A stretch of 64,000 nt of DNA from an uncultured Porphyromonadaceae bacterium (GCA_902461565.1 CABPYL010000011.1:15250-79249), one strand, 5' to 3'. Shown: positions 8,332 through 17,660, counted from the first letter of the stretch. Notes: generated by a model from the letters alone, not told the origin. Made by a program: numbers and translations.

Positions 8332-9183
8332 TTAGTTATTTTTTATACTGCCTCCTGAGGAATGGTGTAAAGATGTCGGATTCTTTATTGAACACGATAT
8401 GTCGCCGCTGCTTGATGCGTTTGCGTTTCCTGCCTCCGCTATCAGTTTGCGTGCCGAAATATCCGCACCGCTTGAGGCTGAAAGCGACACCCGGTCGACT
8501 TCTCCGGACAAACTAATATCTGCACCGCTCGACGATGTTGCGGAAAGCACGCGAGCCTGTATGCCGTAAACGTCGATATCTGCACCGCTCGATGAAGCTA
8601 CGGTTATTTCATCGGCGACAACATTTGCAAGCTTTATATCTGCTCCACTCGAAGCTGTACCGTTTACTTTCTTGTATTCGATTTTTCCTTTAAGGGATAT
8701 ATCAGCACCGCTCGAAGCCGAAAGCGATAAAGTACTCTTGGCAATGCGCATGCTTTCAGTCTCGTCCAAATTGAAATCCGCACCGCTCGACACTTTTACA
8801 GATGTGAGCGCCGGGCCTGTTACAATAGCCTTAATTCTGAAACGGCGTACGTTCGTGCCATTTTGAAGGCCCATGCGTAGCTGCCCGTCTACAACATTGA
8901 CCGTAAGCCGGTCGACTACATTCTCTGAAATGGTTACAACAGCCTCTCTGACAGGTCCTACACGATAGGTTACATCGATACCGGCCCATAAGTCGATTCC
9001 ATCAAATGATTGAAGATTCTTATATTCCTTAGTAACACAAGGAAGTCCGTCGTGAGAGGCATCATTGAAATCGCGCGACACTTCGGTTACCGATTTCGCG
9101 CATGAAGTGAATGAAATTGCCGGAGCCCCGAAAATGCAGGCAATACACAGGCTATAAAGCAGTTCGTGAAAATAATGTTTCAT
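8332..9183 (-). CDS. Head-GIN (DUF2807) beta-helix lipoprotein
   Basis: A 283-residue protein starting MKHYFHELLYSLC, with a hydrophobic signal and a lipobox-like SFTSC before the mature cysteine, so probably a lipoprotein. The body has the DUF2807 pattern (IDLWAGIDVTYR, then repeats of S-S-G-A-D-I/F about every 20 residues) expected to fold as a right-handed beta helix. The repeat is visible in the DNA as copies of a 15-base unit 57-75 bases apart. The start was chosen for its signal peptide; the longer frame has none. The function is unknown and may be adhesive or scaffold-like. An ECF-type promoter candidate lies upstream. Confidence 0.88.
   Translation of the reverse strand: MKHYFHELLYSLCIACIFGAPAISFTSCAKSVTEVSRDFNDASHDGLPCVTKEYKNLQSFDGIDLWAGIDVTYRVGPVREAVVTISENVVDRLTVNVVDGQLRMGLQNGTNVRRFRIKAIVTGPALTSVKVSSGADFNLDETESMRIAKSTLSLSASSGADISLKGKIEYKKVNGTASSGADIKLANVVADEITVASSSGADIDVYGIQARVLSATSSSGADISLSGEVDRVSLSASSGADISARKLIAEAGNANASSSGDISCSIKNPTSLHHSSGGSIKNN
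8461..8790. repeat. Direct repeats encoding the SSGAD rungs
   Basis: Near-identical copies of ATCTGCACCGCTCGA start at 8461, 8518, 8578, 8638, 8701 and 8776. The spacings of 57, 60, 60, 63 and 75 bases are all multiples of three. They lie wholly inside the DUF2807 gene and encode the repeated S-S-G-A-D motif read on the minus strand. Confidence 0.85.
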
Positions 9184-9219
9184 GATGAGATGGATTGTGG
9201 AATGTTTCTTTGCATATAT

Positions 9220-9243
9220 GACGCATATCACCCCGCAAACGTT
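9220..9243 (-). promoter_or_regulatory. Candidate ECF-sigma promoter for the DUF2807 gene
   Basis: The minus strand reads AAC, 17 bases, then CGTC, the layout of many extracytoplasmic-function sigma promoters. A start site near 9212 would give a leader of about 30 bases. A similar element with the same spacing lies before the sigma gene at 36466. Confidence 0.4.
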
Positions 9244-9409
9244 ACATCCAGCATCAAATTTTTTTATTTTTTTGCCGAAAAACCGTAAAATAAGACAGTG
9301 AAATTTACAAACTGTCAAGAAACTTTTGTGTAATGTAAAATTATTAGCGTCCCTTCCTCGCAGGTACGGCTAAATAACGCAGGCCGGTGGCGCGATAGAA
9401 AAAAATTAT

Positions 9410-9417
9410 TATCTTTG
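9410..9417 (+). promoter_or_regulatory. Promoter -7 element for serB
   Basis: TATCTTTG is a full match to TAnnTTTG, 27 bases before the serB ATG. The -33 region is not recognisable. Confidence 0.65.
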
Positions 9418-9443
9418 CGTTGTCAAACTAACAAAAACCAGTC

Positions 9444-10685
9444 ATGAACGAGATTGAACTTATTCTTATAAATATATCCGGCGACGACCGACCCGGCGTT
9501 ACGTCGGCACTTACCGAAATTCTTGCCCGCCACGATGCACAGATTCTCGATATCGGCCAAAGCGACATTCATCACAAACTATCGTTGGGCGTACTGTTCC
9601 GTACCACTTCCGACAAAAGCGGTGATGTTATGAAAGATCTGCTGTTCAAATGTTACGATTTAGGTGTGAAGATACGCTTTACTCCTATTTCGGTGGAGGA
9701 TTACGAGGCATGGGTTGCCCGCGAAGGCAAGAGCCGCTGGATTATCACTATTCTGGGACGTACCCTCACGGCCAAGAACATTGCACTGGTTTCGGCGGAA
9801 ATAGCGCGCCAGCAGCTGAACATCGACAGCATACGACGTCTAACGGGGCGTCAGCCGCTGTCCGACAAGATTGAGCCTCGTTCGAAAAGCTGCGTTGAGT
9901 TCTCGGTCCGTGGCAATCCTGTTGATGTAGATGCCATGCGCAGCCGGTTTATGGAAATATCGCAGGCCGACGGGTTCGATATCTCGCTGCAGGAGGATAA
10001 TGTGTTCCGCCGCTGCCGCCGTCTGATATGTTTCGATATGGATTCTACCCTTATCGAGACCGAGGTTATCGACGAACTTGCCGACCGCGCCGGCGTGGGA
10101 CCTCAGGTGCGCGCAATCACCGAGAGCGCAATGCGCGGCGAGATAGACTTTTCGGAGAGCTTCAAGCGCCGTGTGGCTTTGCTGAAAGGTCTCGACGAGA
10201 GTGTTATGCGTGATATAGCCGAGAATCTGCCTATAACCGAAGGCGTAGAAAGAATGATGCAGGTTCTGAAACGCACTGGTTATAAGACGGCTATTCTGTC
10301 GGGTGGCTTCACATATTTCGGAAACTATCTGAAACAGAAGTTCGGTTTCGATTACGTATATGCCAACGAGCTTGAAATTGTGGACGGCAAACTCACGGGC
10401 CGTCATCTCGGGGATATAGTGGACGGCAAGCGCAAGGCTGAACTACTCAAGATAATAGCGCAGGTAGAGAATATCAATATTGCGCAGACCATCGCCGTGG
10501 GAGACGGTGCCAACGACCTTCCCATGCTCTCTACTGCCGGCCTCGGCATTGCTTTCCACGCAAAGCCAAAGGTGAAAAGAACCGCCCGCCAGTCGATTTC
10601 CACGATTGGTCTGGACGGTGTGCTGTATTTCCTTGGTTTCAAGGACAGCCTCATTACCGACAGGACGACCCCGTGCCCCGAGTGA
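9444..10685 (+). CDS. serB: Phosphoserine phosphatase with N-terminal ACT domains
   Basis: A 413-residue enzyme of serine synthesis that removes phosphate from O-phosphoserine. The N-terminal 180 residues form two ACT-type regulatory domains (ISGDDRPGVTSALTEIL near residue 9, then IITILGRTLTAKNIALV). The rest is a HAD hydrolase: the nucleophile motif FDMDSTLIE has its aspartates at residues 198 and 200, then AILSGGFTYF and GDGANDLPML. The ACT part suggests amino-acid feedback control. The next gene, a patatin, begins 74 bases later on the same strand. Confidence 0.95.
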   Translation: MNEIELILINISGDDRPGVTSALTEILARHDAQILDIGQSDIHHKLSLGVLFRTTSDKSGDVMKDLLFKCYDLGVKIRFTPISVEDYEAWVAREGKSRWIITILGRTLTAKNIALVSAEIARQQLNIDSIRRLTGRQPLSDKIEPRSKSCVEFSVRGNPVDVDAMRSRFMEISQADGFDISLQEDNVFRRCRRLICFDMDSTLIETEVIDELADRAGVGPQVRAITESAMRGEIDFSESFKRRVALLKGLDESVMRDIAENLPITEGVERMMQVLKRTGYKTAILSGGFTYFGNYLKQKFGFDYVYANELEIVDGKLTGRHLGDIVDGKRKAELLKIIAQVENINIAQTIAVGDGANDLPMLSTAGLGIAFHAKPKVKRTARQSISTIGLDGVLYFLGFKDSLITDRTTPCPE

Positions 10686-10759
10686 AGCGGTGAACAATGC
10701 CCCGGAGCAGATGTTTATATTATGTCGCCGGGCTATTAGTTCATTCACAAGCATTTGTT

Positions 10760-13069
10760 ATGATATATTCAAGGTACTTCGTATTCATTCTACTGTCGTT
10801 AATATCGTTTATTCCTGCTGTCGCCGCCGATGGTTACGGCAGCCACCAGTCGGTGGGGCTTGTGCTTAGCGGAGGCGGTGCGAAGGGTATTGCGCATATC
10901 GGTGCGCTGCAGGCATTGGAGGAGAACAATATACCGATAGACTATATAACGGGTACCTCGATGGGCGCCATAGTGGGTGGATTGTATGCCTGCGGTTATA
11001 CACCGGCAGAGATGCTCGACCTGATTACGTCCAACTATTTCAGCTATCTTTCCACGGGCCGCATCGACCCTGAATTCACCTATTATTTCTCGCAGGAGAA
11101 ACCGTCGCCGCAGATGTTCAGCTTTTCGTTGGGCAGCCGCGACTCCACTTCGCGCGAACGATATAATCCGCAGTCGCTGATATCGCCCACACCTATGGTG
11201 TTCGGCTTTATGGAAATTTTTGGAGCGTACACGGCTCAGTGCCGCGGCGATTTCGATCGTCTTTTCGTTCCTTTCCGGTGTGTTGCCTCGAATATGACCC
11301 AAAGGCGCAAGCATGTATTCGCCGGCGGCAGCGTTGCCGACGCCATACGTGCGAGCATGAGTTTTCCGCTTGTGTTCCAGGCGGTGAAGATAGGAGGCGA
11401 GGTGTACTACGACGGCGGTATCTTCGACAACTTTCCGGTTGATGTCATGCGCAGCGAATTCGCACCGTCGGTGATGCTTGGCTTTGATGTGTCGGCGTCT
11501 TCGAAAGGGCCGCAGAATTCATATATGGACCAGCTGGATATGCTTGTTACGCAGCCGCAAAGTTATGACCTCCCCGAAAGCGACGGCGTGAAAGTGCGGA
11601 TAAATCTTTCCGATTTCGGACTGCTTGACTTTGGTGCCGCGCGCGAGATATACAAGCGTGGCTATGACCGTACTATGGAGATGATGGACAGTATAAAGGC
11701 GCGTGTGCACACCCGTGTGCCATCGGGCTCGAGAGAACTGCGGCGTGCCGTCTTTAAATCGCAGACGCCTGCACTGCGTTTCTCCGAAGTCAAAGTTTCC
11801 GGCGGCACTCCGCGCCAGAACGAATATCTGGAATATCTGTTTCATCCGGCACAGGGCGCCGATACAATCGGTGTGGACCGCGCGCGCCTGGCTTTCTACC
11901 GCGCTATATCTTCGGATAAACTGAGCGGCTTTGTGCCCACAGCAACTGCTGTGAACGATAGTTCCGGCATGTTCCGCCTAAATCTGCACGCAACGGTAAA
12001 GAGCAAATTCGATCTTGGCGTGGGAGCATATATAACCTCCTCCAACAACAGCTTTCTGTATTTGCGGGCCGGGTACAGCACCATGAGTTTCAGTTCTCTG
12101 ACCGCTGATTTGTCGGCGTGGATAGGGCAGAGCTACATGGCCGGTATGCTCAGCGGCTCGGCTTATCTTCATTCAAGCATCCCTTCGGCTTTGAAGTATC
12201 ATATTGTTGCGTCGCGCAAGCGCTACTACGAGAGTGAAAAGTTGTTCTTTCGCGATAATGAGCCATCGTTTGTTGTGAATCACGATTATTTCGGGCGTCT
12301 GGCATGGTCTGTCGCTACGGGACGTACAGGTGCGTTAGATGTCGGTATCGGCGGAGGCCGCGAGTATAATACTTTCTATCGCAACAGCAGTCCCGAGAGC
12401 TACAAGGCCGGACGCGACCATATTGCCCTCGACCTCGGACAGGCCTTCGTAAGCTATTCATCCTCTACGCTCGACAATGGAAATTATCCTACAAGCGGTC
12501 ATTATCGTAGCGGAAGAGGTATGGCTCTGGCCGGGAATGCAAAATATTACAATGCCGTTGCAGACAATACTACTTCCGACAAAAAATGGTGGCTTCGGCT
12601 TGACTGGCGCGAGCGCGATTATCTTGACCTTGGTAAGCATTTTTCACTTGGTCTGGAAGGTCAGGCGGTGCTGAGTACACGCCAACTGTTGGAAAGCTAC
12701 TATGCCGCTATCAGCACAGCGCCTTCGTATAATCCTACTCCGGCGTCAAATAATATTTTCGATCCTAAAATGCGGACCGACAGCTTTTTGGCGCTCGCGG
12801 CGGTGCCTGTGTACAAATATAACTCGTCGCTTTCCGGACGTCTGTCACTTAACTTGTTTGCTCCTTTGCGGGCGATAAAGGAGGGTGCCGACGGCAATGC
12901 CATGCACGACCGCTGGTTCCGCAAGGTATACTTTTTCGGGGAGGCCGATGTGGTATATTCGCTGCCTTTTGCCGATATATGCGTCTACTGCAACTATGCC
13001 GGCACAAGTACGCGTTTCAGCGCGGGTATCAGTCTGGGATTTTATCTGGAGGCACCTAAATTCCTCTAA
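10760..13069 (+). CDS. Patatin-like phospholipase with outer-membrane barrel
   Basis: A 769-residue exported protein. The start at MIYSRYFVFILLSLISF gives a proper signal peptide, whereas the longer frame does not. Residues about 28-250 are a patatin domain: oxyanion motif SGGGAKGIAHIG, nucleophile GTSMGA with serine 67 and DGG aspartate 218. A POTRA-like linker (KVSGGTPRQNEYLEYLF) and a C-terminal beta barrel of roughly 350 residues follow, as in PlpD-type autotransporter lipases. The patatin domain should hydrolyse acyl lipids at the cell surface or in the periplasm. A second, cytosolic patatin is encoded at 26760. Confidence 0.92.
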   Translation: MIYSRYFVFILLSLISFIPAVAADGYGSHQSVGLVLSGGGAKGIAHIGALQALEENNIPIDYITGTSMGAIVGGLYACGYTPAEMLDLITSNYFSYLSTGRIDPEFTYYFSQEKPSPQMFSFSLGSRDSTSRERYNPQSLISPTPMVFGFMEIFGAYTAQCRGDFDRLFVPFRCVASNMTQRRKHVFAGGSVADAIRASMSFPLVFQAVKIGGEVYYDGGIFDNFPVDVMRSEFAPSVMLGFDVSASSKGPQNSYMDQLDMLVTQPQSYDLPESDGVKVRINLSDFGLLDFGAAREIYKRGYDRTMEMMDSIKARVHTRVPSGSRELRRAVFKSQTPALRFSEVKVSGGTPRQNEYLEYLFHPAQGADTIGVDRARLAFYRAISSDKLSGFVPTATAVNDSSGMFRLNLHATVKSKFDLGVGAYITSSNNSFLYLRAGYSTMSFSSLTADLSAWIGQSYMAGMLSGSAYLHSSIPSALKYHIVASRKRYYESEKLFFRDNEPSFVVNHDYFGRLAWSVATGRTGALDVGIGGGREYNTFYRNSSPESYKAGRDHIALDLGQAFVSYSSSTLDNGNYPTSGHYRSGRGMALAGNAKYYNAVADNTTSDKKWWLRLDWRERDYLDLGKHFSLGLEGQAVLSTRQLLESYYAAISTAPSYNPTPASNNIFDPKMRTDSFLALAAVPVYKYNSSLSGRLSLNLFAPLRAIKEGADGNAMHDRWFRKVYFFGEADVVYSLPFADICVYCNYAGTSTRFSAGISLGFYLEAPKFL

Positions 13070-13106
13070 TATGGAATCGCATGATTTTAACTAAAAGAAA
13101 CTTAAA

Positions 13107-13448
13107 ATGAACAAGGTTATCCTTCTTGGAAATGTGGGAAACGATCCGGAGATGCGCATGGCCGATGGTCTGACCACGGCACGTTTTCGTCTTGCCACCA
13201 CCGAACGGCGCCGCGGCAAAGGACCTGATGGCGCTGATATCGAGCTGCCGCCACACACCGAGTGGCACAACATTGTCATGACAGGCCGTGCCGCGCAATT
13301 TGCCGAACTTTATATACGCAAAGGCATGAAAATAATGATTGAAGGCAAGTTGCGCACACGCTCGTGGGAAGACCGTACGGCAATAAAAAGGTATATCACT
13401 GAAATATATGCCGACAGCTTCGAACTGATGCCGCGCGCCGAACAATGA
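13107..13448 (+). CDS. ssb: Single-stranded DNA-binding protein
   Basis: A 113-residue OB-fold protein. The N-terminus MNKVILLGNVGNDPEMRM and the following TARFRLATTERR and TEWHNIVMTGRAAQFAELYIRKG segments are standard SSB. It is short: the acidic C-terminal tip that recruits partner proteins in the main SSB is missing, and the chain stops after SFELMPRAEQ. It may be an accessory SSB paralogue rather than the essential one. It lies 37 bases after the patatin and 24 before ribD on the same strand. Confidence 0.93.
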   Translation: MNKVILLGNVGNDPEMRMADGLTTARFRLATTERRRGKGPDGADIELPPHTEWHNIVMTGRAAQFAELYIRKGMKIMIEGKLRTRSWEDRTAIKRYITEIYADSFELMPRAEQ

Positions 13449-13472
13449 GTCTGTGGATAACCGTGTGAATTT

Positions 13473-14489
13473 ATGAATTTTACAGAAAAAGATTTTAAAT
13501 ATATGCGGCGGGCTATCCAGCTTGCCGCAGGCGGCCGTGGCCATGTGTCGCCGAATCCTATGGTCGGGGCTGTGATTGTTGCTCCGGGAGGCCGCGTCAT
13601 CGGCGAGGGCTGGCACAGGCGTTTCGGCGGCCCGCATGCCGAAGTGAATGCTGTGCGTTCGGTCTCCGAATCCGACAGAGCCCTTTTCCCGCAATCAACT
13701 ATTTATGTTACCCTGGAGCCCTGCTCGCATTATGGCAAGACACCTCCTTGCGCGTCGTTGCTGATATCCTGCAGAATTGGCAGGGTAGTGGTGGGCGCAG
13801 GAGATCCAAATCCCAAAGTGGCCGGCCGAGGAATTGCCATGCTGCGTGAAGCAGGTATCGAAGTGCAGGAACATTGCCTTGAGGAAGAGTGCCGCAGCCA
13901 GAATATCCGTTTTATGACGGCCCATACGCAGCACCGTCCGTACGTTACCCTTAAATGGGCCTGCAGTTCCGACGGTTTTATGGATGCAGAGCGCGCCCCG
14001 GGAATGCCGGCTTTCCGTTTTTCCGATGCCTGCGGGGCGCAGACAGTGCATTGGCGCCGTGCCGTGCACGATGCTATAGCAGTGGGAGCGGGTACGGCCA
14101 TTGCCGACAATCCGCGGCTGGATACGCGCCTGTTCGACGGCTCCAATCCGCGTCCGATTATATTCGACCGCCGCAAACTTGCTGACAAGGGCAATTGCGC
14201 TCTGCTGGAACGTGCGGAAACACTGCATATTACCGACGGAAGCTCAATCGCCGATGTGTTGCACCGGTTATATTCGGCCGAAGGTATAACATCCTTGCTT
14301 GTGGAGGGCGGTGCCGGATTACTTGAGGCTTTCATAGATGCCGGTCTTTGGGATGAAGCTTTTGTGGAGGTGTCGCCGCACGTTTTAGGCACTCGCGGAT
14401 GCGTGGTTTCCCCGGCTTTGGCGCAGATGCCGTGCGATATGTTTAAAACGGGTTGCAGCACTATCCTGCATTACTTGAACAGGCTTTAA
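13473..14489 (+). CDS. ribD: Bifunctional riboflavin deaminase/reductase
   Basis: A 338-residue RibD that carries out the second and third steps of riboflavin synthesis from the GTP-derived pyrimidine. The N-terminal deaminase domain shows the zinc ligands in HAEVNAV and PCSHYGKTPPC. The C-terminal reductase begins about residue 150 (PYVTLKWACSSDGFM) and ends with LLVEGGAGLLEAF. No FMN riboswitch was recognised in the 24 bases upstream, so expression probably comes from an upstream promoter. Confidence 0.95.
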   Translation: MNFTEKDFKYMRRAIQLAAGGRGHVSPNPMVGAVIVAPGGRVIGEGWHRRFGGPHAEVNAVRSVSESDRALFPQSTIYVTLEPCSHYGKTPPCASLLISCRIGRVVVGAGDPNPKVAGRGIAMLREAGIEVQEHCLEEECRSQNIRFMTAHTQHRPYVTLKWACSSDGFMDAERAPGMPAFRFSDACGAQTVHWRRAVHDAIAVGAGTAIADNPRLDTRLFDGSNPRPIIFDRRKLADKGNCALLERAETLHITDGSSIADVLHRLYSAEGITSLLVEGGAGLLEAFIDAGLWDEAFVEVSPHVLGTRGCVVSPALAQMPCDMFKTGCSTILHYLNRL

Positions 14490-14566
14490 ATTTTATTGGC
14501 ATTCGCTTGCATTGGGCGTTAAAAACATATAAATGCGTCCAATTTCACGGATTTTAAGTAAGATAT

Positions 14567-14598
14567 TTTGCCCCGTTGGTGCAAATAGCTTAATTTTG
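14567..14598 (+). promoter_or_regulatory. Promoter for the DUF6242 operon
   Basis: TTTG at 14567-14570, exactly 20 bases, then TAATTTTG at 14591-14598: a full Bacteroidetes housekeeping promoter, 22 bases before the ATG. Confidence 0.75.
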
Positions 14599-14620
14599 CA
14601 TCTTGTAATATCATAATCTA

Positions 14621-16135
14621 ATGAAGAAATTCACAATACTGAGCTTTGCCGCGGCCGCTGCGGTTTCGACATTCATATCCTGCAATTCTTCCAGTTCTAC
14701 GGATGATTATGTGTACGACGTGGTGTCGAATACGGGAGTAAGTGCCTTTAAACTGAGCGCAAACGACAGCGTGCTTGCCAATCTCGATACTATATTCTTC
14801 TCCATAGACCTTGAGAAAGCGCAGATTTTCAATGCCGATTCACTTCCCTACGGTACCGAAATCAATAAGCTGGTGCCGGTGATAACGATGATGGATACCC
14901 CCAGCAAATTAGAGCTGAAAGTATCAATGGAGAACGGTAAGGATTCCATACATAATTATCTGGAAAATCCCGGCGATACAATTGATTTTTCCCGTGGCCC
15001 GGTTATTATGAGCGTTACGTCGCTGGACGGTCTTGTGTCGCGCGACTATACTATATCGGTGCTTGTGCACAAGGTTGTGAGCGATTCTCTGGTATGGAGC
15101 CAGACCGCACGCACAATATTGCCTTCGGCACTTTCGGCGCCTACGCGCCAGCACACAGCCAAGGCCGGCAGCGCAATGTATTGCCTCACCAATGCCGGAA
15201 CATCGTGGAGTATCGCAACCCGCCCCACGTTGTCCGACAACTGGGACAAATACATGGTAAATGTTCCGCAAGGTTCCGATATCAATTCTTTCTGTGGCAC
15301 AGACAACGGCACCCTGTATATCCTGGCTTCGCAGAAACTTTATAAGTCGGCCGATGGTGGCCGTTCGTGGAGCGATACCGGGAAAACCATGAATTATCTC
15401 TACGGCAATTATGGATATAATGTCCTTGGCGCCATTGAAAACGATGGTCTGTGGACCAGCGAGGAATATCCTTCCGGAAAGACAGCCATAATTCCCGACG
15501 GTATGCCGGTCGCAGGTACATCCACGTTGCTGTCATATTCGTTTGCACTTGGAGATTCACCGATTTCCACATTTGTCGGCGGCCGTGATTCGCAGGACCG
15601 CATGGACGGTTCGTCGTGGGCCTACGACGGCTCCGAGTGGGCGCGCATATCCATACAGCCTATTCCCAAAAAGCTGGAAGACATGATTTTAGTGCCTTAT
15701 TTCGCATATAGCGTAAGTTCCGCGTATATCGCCACCAAATATTCCATATTCATGGCCTTCGGCGGAGCCGACGATACCGGCAACAACCGCACCGTGTATG
15801 TATCTTCCGACTACGGACGTACCTGGAACGAGGGCGGACAGCTGATCCAGCTTCCTCCCTACATGCCTTCTCTGAGCCAGGCTCAGGGATTTGTGGAGAA
15901 CCGCACTCTTTCGAGTCGTTCGACATCCGATTGGGAGTTTTTCGAACCTTCGTATCGTATCCCTGCCAATGCCGAACTGTGTGGAGGTTTCGGCATGTCG
16001 CGCGCCACACGCCCTGTTGACACCTGGGAATGCCCTTACATTTATATATACGGCGGTATTACCGATGACCACGGCCTTAGCCCGTACGTCTGGAGAGGTG
16101 TGCTGAACCGTCTTGCTTTCAAGCCGATTATCTGA
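14621..16135 (+). CDS. DUF6242 lipoprotein with BNR/sialidase-like repeats
   Basis: A 504-residue protein with a signal ending in FISC, a lipobox, so it should be lipid-anchored. The first 150 residues resemble the N-terminal domain of Bacteroidales DUF6242 proteins. The rest has beta-propeller features with BNR-like SADGGRSWSDTGK (near residue 245) and SSDYGRTWNEGG (near 395). No catalytic function can be assigned. It starts a plus-strand run leading to UppS and BamA and has its own good promoter. Confidence 0.85.
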   Translation: MKKFTILSFAAAAAVSTFISCNSSSSTDDYVYDVVSNTGVSAFKLSANDSVLANLDTIFFSIDLEKAQIFNADSLPYGTEINKLVPVITMMDTPSKLELKVSMENGKDSIHNYLENPGDTIDFSRGPVIMSVTSLDGLVSRDYTISVLVHKVVSDSLVWSQTARTILPSALSAPTRQHTAKAGSAMYCLTNAGTSWSIATRPTLSDNWDKYMVNVPQGSDINSFCGTDNGTLYILASQKLYKSADGGRSWSDTGKTMNYLYGNYGYNVLGAIENDGLWTSEEYPSGKTAIIPDGMPVAGTSTLLSYSFALGDSPISTFVGGRDSQDRMDGSSWAYDGSEWARISIQPIPKKLEDMILVPYFAYSVSSAYIATKYSIFMAFGGADDTGNNRTVYVSSDYGRTWNEGGQLIQLPPYMPSLSQAQGFVENRTLSSRSTSDWEFFEPSYRIPANAELCGGFGMSRATRPVDTWECPYIYIYGGITDDHGLSPYVWRGVLNRLAFKPII

Positions 16136-16145
16136 TTCGTCTGTA

Positions 16146-16856
16146 ATGAACAGCATCCGCCACAGTGTCAACCTTGCATCGCGCGGCCTTGCGGCCGTTG
16201 CCTTGCTCTTGCTATGCTGTGTCCGGATGTCGGCTCAGTCGGCGCCTTACAAATTCGATGTAGGTGCCCAGCTCGGTATCAGCGGTTATATAGGTGAGGC
16301 CAATACTTCCAACATTTTCAATAAACCCGGTTTCGACGGCGAATTGTCGTTCCGGTATATCGGTAATGTGCGCTGGGCGTTGCGCGGTGTGTTATCCACG
16401 TTCGGCATCAGCGGTACCACCGAGGGACAGGAAAATGTTTTGCCGGACAATGCGGTATACTCCTTCAAATCGCAGGTGTACGATCTCGGTTTCCGCGGTG
16501 AGTTCAATTTCTTCCCCTATGGTATAGGCGAGACATACAAGCGCCTGCGCCGGTGGACACCTTATGTAACGGCCGGTGTCGGTGTCGCTGTGGCATCGGT
16601 GGCCGGAACCACACATTTCGCACCCTCTCTACCTCTTGGTATCGGGTTAAAGTTCAAGCTTAAGCCGCGTCTTAACCTTGGGGTGGAATTCACTATGACC
16701 AAGGCATTCAACGACAACTTCGACGGTCCGGACCTTTCCGAACTGAATAAAATCAAGACAGAATTTTATAAAAATACCGACTGGTATTCGCGCCTTACCA
16801 TTGGAATTTCGTACGAATTCGGCGAGCGTTGCGAAACCTGTCATTATGTTGACTGA
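16146..16856 (+). CDS. DUF6089 outer-membrane beta-barrel protein
   Basis: A 236-residue protein beginning MNSIRHSVNLASR, chosen because a signal peptide follows directly (ending CVRMSAQ). The mature part is an eight-stranded-type barrel pattern (YKFDVGAQLGISGYIGEA; WALRGVLSTFGISG; YVTAGVGVAVASV; LTIGISYEFG). DUF6089 proteins are common in Bacteroidetes; function unknown. The position directly before uppS, with at most a 1-base gap, suggests cotranscription with cell-wall lipid and Bam genes. Confidence 0.85.
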   Translation: MNSIRHSVNLASRGLAAVALLLLCCVRMSAQSAPYKFDVGAQLGISGYIGEANTSNIFNKPGFDGELSFRYIGNVRWALRGVLSTFGISGTTEGQENVLPDNAVYSFKSQVYDLGFRGEFNFFPYGIGETYKRLRRWTPYVTAGVGVAVASVAGTTHFAPSLPLGIGLKFKLKPRLNLGVEFTMTKAFNDNFDGPDLSELNKIKTEFYKNTDWYSRLTIGISYEFGERCETCHYVD

Positions 16857-16857
16857 T

Positions 16858-17625
16858 ATGGAAGCACAAAACATACCCGATCCCGCATACATTCCGGCCC
16901 ATGTTGCAATTATTATGGACGGTAACGGCCGCTGGGCGCAGGCCCGCGGACTTGACCGTTCCGAGGGGCATGTGGAAGGCGTAACCACTGTGCGCCGTAT
17001 CACCGAGGAAGCATCGGAACTCGGTGTGAAGTATCTCACTCTTTATACTTTTTCCACCGAGAACTGGAACCGTCCCAAAGCCGAGGTGGACGCGCTGATG
17101 ACGCTTATCGTTACAGCTATCGAGCGTGAGACCCCGGACCTTATAAAGAATAATGTGCGTCTTACCTCTATCGGCGATCTCTCGCGTATGCCCGAATTCG
17201 CTTCGGAACGCCTTAAGGCCTGTATGCGCCGGACTTCGGCCTGCAACGGTCTTACGCTGGTACTCGCCCTGAGCTATTCCGCCCGTTGGGAGATAATAGA
17301 GGCCGTCCGCAGCCTTGTGGCAGACGCCGCAGCCGGAAAAGTTCAGCCTTCCGATGTCTGCGATTCCTTGTTCGCCTCGCGACTTTCCACCGCCGGTATG
17401 CCGGATCCGGACTTGCTGATACGTACCGGAGGCGACAAACGCATCAGCAATTTTCTTCTCTATCAGATAGCCTATACCGAAATTGTGATAACTCCTACAT
17501 TTTGGCCAGATTACTCGCGAGCCGATTTTCGTGCCGATATTGTGGAGTACCAGCGTCGTCAGCGTCGCTTCGGCCTTACAGGCGAACAAGTATCACAATC
17601 CGACAACAATAACCCCAAGCCTTGA
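16858..17625 (+). CDS. uppS: Isoprenyl (undecaprenyl) diphosphate synthase
   Basis: A 255-residue cis-prenyltransferase making the C55 lipid carrier for peptidoglycan and O-antigen. The signature MDGNGRWAQARG lies near residue 19, STENWNRP near 65 and RTGGDKRISNFLLYQIAYTE near 190. Two starts are possible: this one (MEAQNIPD, one base after the previous stop) or ATG at 16846 overlapping the previous gene; family length favours the shorter. bamA begins 35 bases after the stop. Confidence 0.95.
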   Translation: MEAQNIPDPAYIPAHVAIIMDGNGRWAQARGLDRSEGHVEGVTTVRRITEEASELGVKYLTLYTFSTENWNRPKAEVDALMTLIVTAIERETPDLIKNNVRLTSIGDLSRMPEFASERLKACMRRTSACNGLTLVLALSYSARWEIIEAVRSLVADAAAGKVQPSDVCDSLFASRLSTAGMPDPDLLIRTGGDKRISNFLLYQIAYTEIVITPTFWPDYSRADFRADIVEYQRRQRRFGLTGEQVSQSDNNNPKP

Positions 17626-17660
17626 AACCGGACTTTTATCCAATTGATTATCATTTCATT

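Noticed and set aside
8461..8790. CRISPR array or tandem repeat locus
   Set aside because: Spacing is a multiple of three and the repeats encode one motif of the DUF2807 protein.
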